Positions 34,729 through 35,507 of a stretch of DNA of 35,507 nt are shown one piece after another. Position 1 is the first letter of the stretch. Each line of letters opens with the position of its first letter. The position numbers and the translations under genes are program-made. This stretch comes from JAGPIS01 sp964635545 (GTDB taxonomy: Bacteria; Bacteroidota; Bacteroidia; Bacteroidales; Marinilabiliaceae): positions 1 to 35,507 of the forward strand of contig CAZWOA010000028.1 of assembly GCA_964635545.1 (NCBI GenBank), in the 5' to 3' direction. The notes under the pieces are model-generated. The model had not been told where the DNA came from. It saw nothing but the letters and a program-made list of their open reading frames with translations, and made no database searches.

Positions 34729-34853
34729 ATCTCTCACTTCGTTCGAGATGACGGATAGCTTGCTATCTCTTGGGGATGGGGGATTGGGCGGCAGAGCCGC
34801 CCCAATCCCCCCCTAATAATACTACGATGCCACGTCATTCCGACCGCAGGGAG
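34729..34853. repeat. Composite palindromic repeat, copy 3
   Basis: It has the same order as the copy at 15147. The 5' module (34729-34752) contains CTCACTTCGTTCGAGATGAC. An extra perfect hairpin GATAGC-TT-GCTATC follows (34754-34767). The central inverted repeat (about 34776-34813) has loop AGA at 34793-34795 and core GGCGGC-AGA-GCCGCC, with one base inserted in the right arm. The 3' module GTCATTCCGACCGCAGGGAG is at 34834-34853. The 5' module start lies 64 bases from the loop. Confidence 0.8.
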
Positions 34854-35142
34854 AAACGAAGTTCAGCGTAGCTAAATATTCTTTTTTGAGTAAAACTATT
34901 TTACATTGTAATTGGTAGCGAAGCGATGAAACAACTTCCAGCAGAGCTCGATCGATCTTGTTCGCTTGGCTTGCCAAAAAACTCATTTTGAAAAATTAGA
35001 AAATTCACCGAACTGATAATGTAAAATTATTAACTGAAAATGAGATACTTACAAAAGAGATGAATTTCAAACCTCTTAGCCATGCTAACTAAAACGAACA
35101 TGCGAAACTTAAGTAAGGCTATAAAATACAAAATATGTTGTG

Positions 35143-35157
35143 CCGCTCTACGAGCGG
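35143..35157. repeat. Small perfect hairpin CCGCTC-TAC-GAGCGG
   Basis: Six perfect G/C-rich pairs closed by a TAC loop in an AT-rich setting. It resembles small C/G-rich hairpins with a TAC loop that I recall as scattered repeats in Bacteroidota spacers. Only one copy is visible here. Confidence 0.4.
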
Positions 35158-35237
35158 AAGAGTTTACTGACCTATTTCCTTAAGATGAATGTTAAGATAA
35201 TTAAAATATCGTCTTACGGAAAAAAATATAAAGAATA

Positions 35238-35267
35238 AAAAAGGCTGCCTTAAAAGACAGCCTTTTT
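35238..35267. terminator. Terminator of the sugar transporter gene (bidirectional)
   Basis: AAAAAGGCTG (35238-35247) and CAGCCTTTTT (35258-35267) are perfect 10-bp arms with a 10-base loop. The A and T runs in the arms allow termination from both sides; it lies 22 bases after the transporter stop. Confidence 0.85.
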
Positions 35268-35289
35268 ATCATCTATTATAAAGTAATAA

Positions 35290-35507
35290 TTACTCTACAG
35301 GAATATCCTTATTAACATTTTTGCAGCCCACAAGTGCGTACCACAAAAGATAAGCCATACAAGCAAACATTACCCAATAGCTGTTGATATAGCCTAAGTT
35401 ATCGGAAACCCAGCCTTGAATAAGCGGAATAATACCACCACCCATCACCATCACCATAAAGATTCCGGATGCAGCAGCTGTATATTTACCAAGACCTTCA
35501 ACGGCAA
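35290..35507 (-). CDS. FucP/GluP-type MFS sugar transporter (partial, C-terminus only)
   Basis: The last 72 residues or so of a minus-strand frame that enters from the right edge and stops at 35290-35292. It reads AVEGLGKYTAAASGIFMVMV, then MGGGIIPLIQGWVSDNLGYI, and ends LVGCKNVNKDIPVE. The first stretch matches the EGLGK(F/Y)T helix of FucP-family symporters for fucose, glucose or galactose, and GGGIIPLIQGW matches the next helix. It would bring free sugar into the cell with protons. The N-terminal portion is outside the window, so substrate residues cannot be seen. Confidence 0.86.
   Translation of the reverse strand, partial: AVEGLGKYTAAASGIFMVMVMGGGIIPLIQGWVSDNLGYINSYWVMFACMAYLLWYALVGCKNVNKDIPVE

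Larger units (their letters stand above)
34372..35237. other. Long non-coding spacer rich in hairpins
   Basis: No credible gene in about 870 bases between two convergent genes. Besides the composite repeat (34729-34853) there are several small dyads. They are CCCG/CGGG at 34573-34586, CTGCC/GGCAG at 34607-34622, TTGGC/GCCAA near 34968-34979, and CCGCTC-TAC-GAGCGG at 35143-35157. Stops occur often in all frames. It could contain decayed mobile sequence or an unrecognised structured RNA. Confidence 0.55.

Overview
The window looks like chromosomal DNA from a low-GC, anaerobic member of the Bacteroidota, probably Bacteroidales or Marinilabiliales. The evidence is a SusC/SusD pair under an ECF sigma/FecR system, promoters of the TTTG-N19-TAnnTTTG type, no Shine-Dalgarno sequences, a conserved DUF1599–DoxX/MauE-like–tpiA block, and a complete sodium-translocating methylmalonyl-CoA decarboxylase operon of the kind used in succinate-to-propionate fermentation. 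I found no tRNA, rRNA, CRISPR array, insertion sequence or prophage.

Layout. 1-629 (−) is the N-terminal part of an MgtC/SapB membrane protein. 876-14093 (−) is a polysaccharide utilisation locus (PUL), read from right to left: ECF sigma factor, FecR anti-sigma factor, SusC with an STN signalling domain, SusD, a two-gene (split) LysO lysine exporter, a GH2 beta-galactosidase and a GH63 YgjK-like glucosidase lipoprotein. 14181-15041 (−) is an Rpn/PD-(D/E)XK transposase-like protein, followed by a repeat-bearing spacer and pheT (15485-17938, −). 18119-20685 (+) is DUF1599, a MauE/DoxX-like membrane protein and tpiA. 21191-22042 (+) is a GH16-like lipoprotein whose catalytic motif is altered. 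22123-23289 (−) is DoxX plus pirin, and 23546-25048 (−) is a K+/H+ antiporter. 25361-25576 (+) is a small BFD-type [2Fe-2S] protein. 25637-30175 (−) is mce–mmdA–oadG-like–biotin carrier–mmdB. 30456-31649 (−) is an aminotransferase. 31903-34315 (+) is a DUF7935-like protein, a GT2 glycosyltransferase and a ROK sugar kinase. A long non-coding spacer with many hairpins follows, then the C-terminal end of a FucP-type sugar transporter (35290 onward, −).

How the genes work together. The PUL proteins would bind and import an oligosaccharide (SusC/SusD) and remove beta-galactosyl and alpha-glucosyl units (GH2, GH63). Import would be sensed through the STN domain, FecR and the ECF sigma factor. The mmd cluster epimerises methylmalonyl-CoA, decarboxylates it to propionyl-CoA and exports Na+, so the end of sugar fermentation is coupled to a sodium gradient.

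Most genes are ordinary for the group. The less ordinary items are: a composite palindromic element present three times with nearly constant internal spacing (761-846, 15147-15273, 34729-34853); a lamin-tail domain fused to the OadG-type subunit; a GH16 protein with ExVxxE in place of ExDxxE; a split LysO inside the PUL; and a MauE/DoxX-like protein with a possible thioredoxin-fold tail lacking CxxC. I did not find an obviously new defence or mobile system. All similarity statements come from motif recognition by eye; no database search was run.
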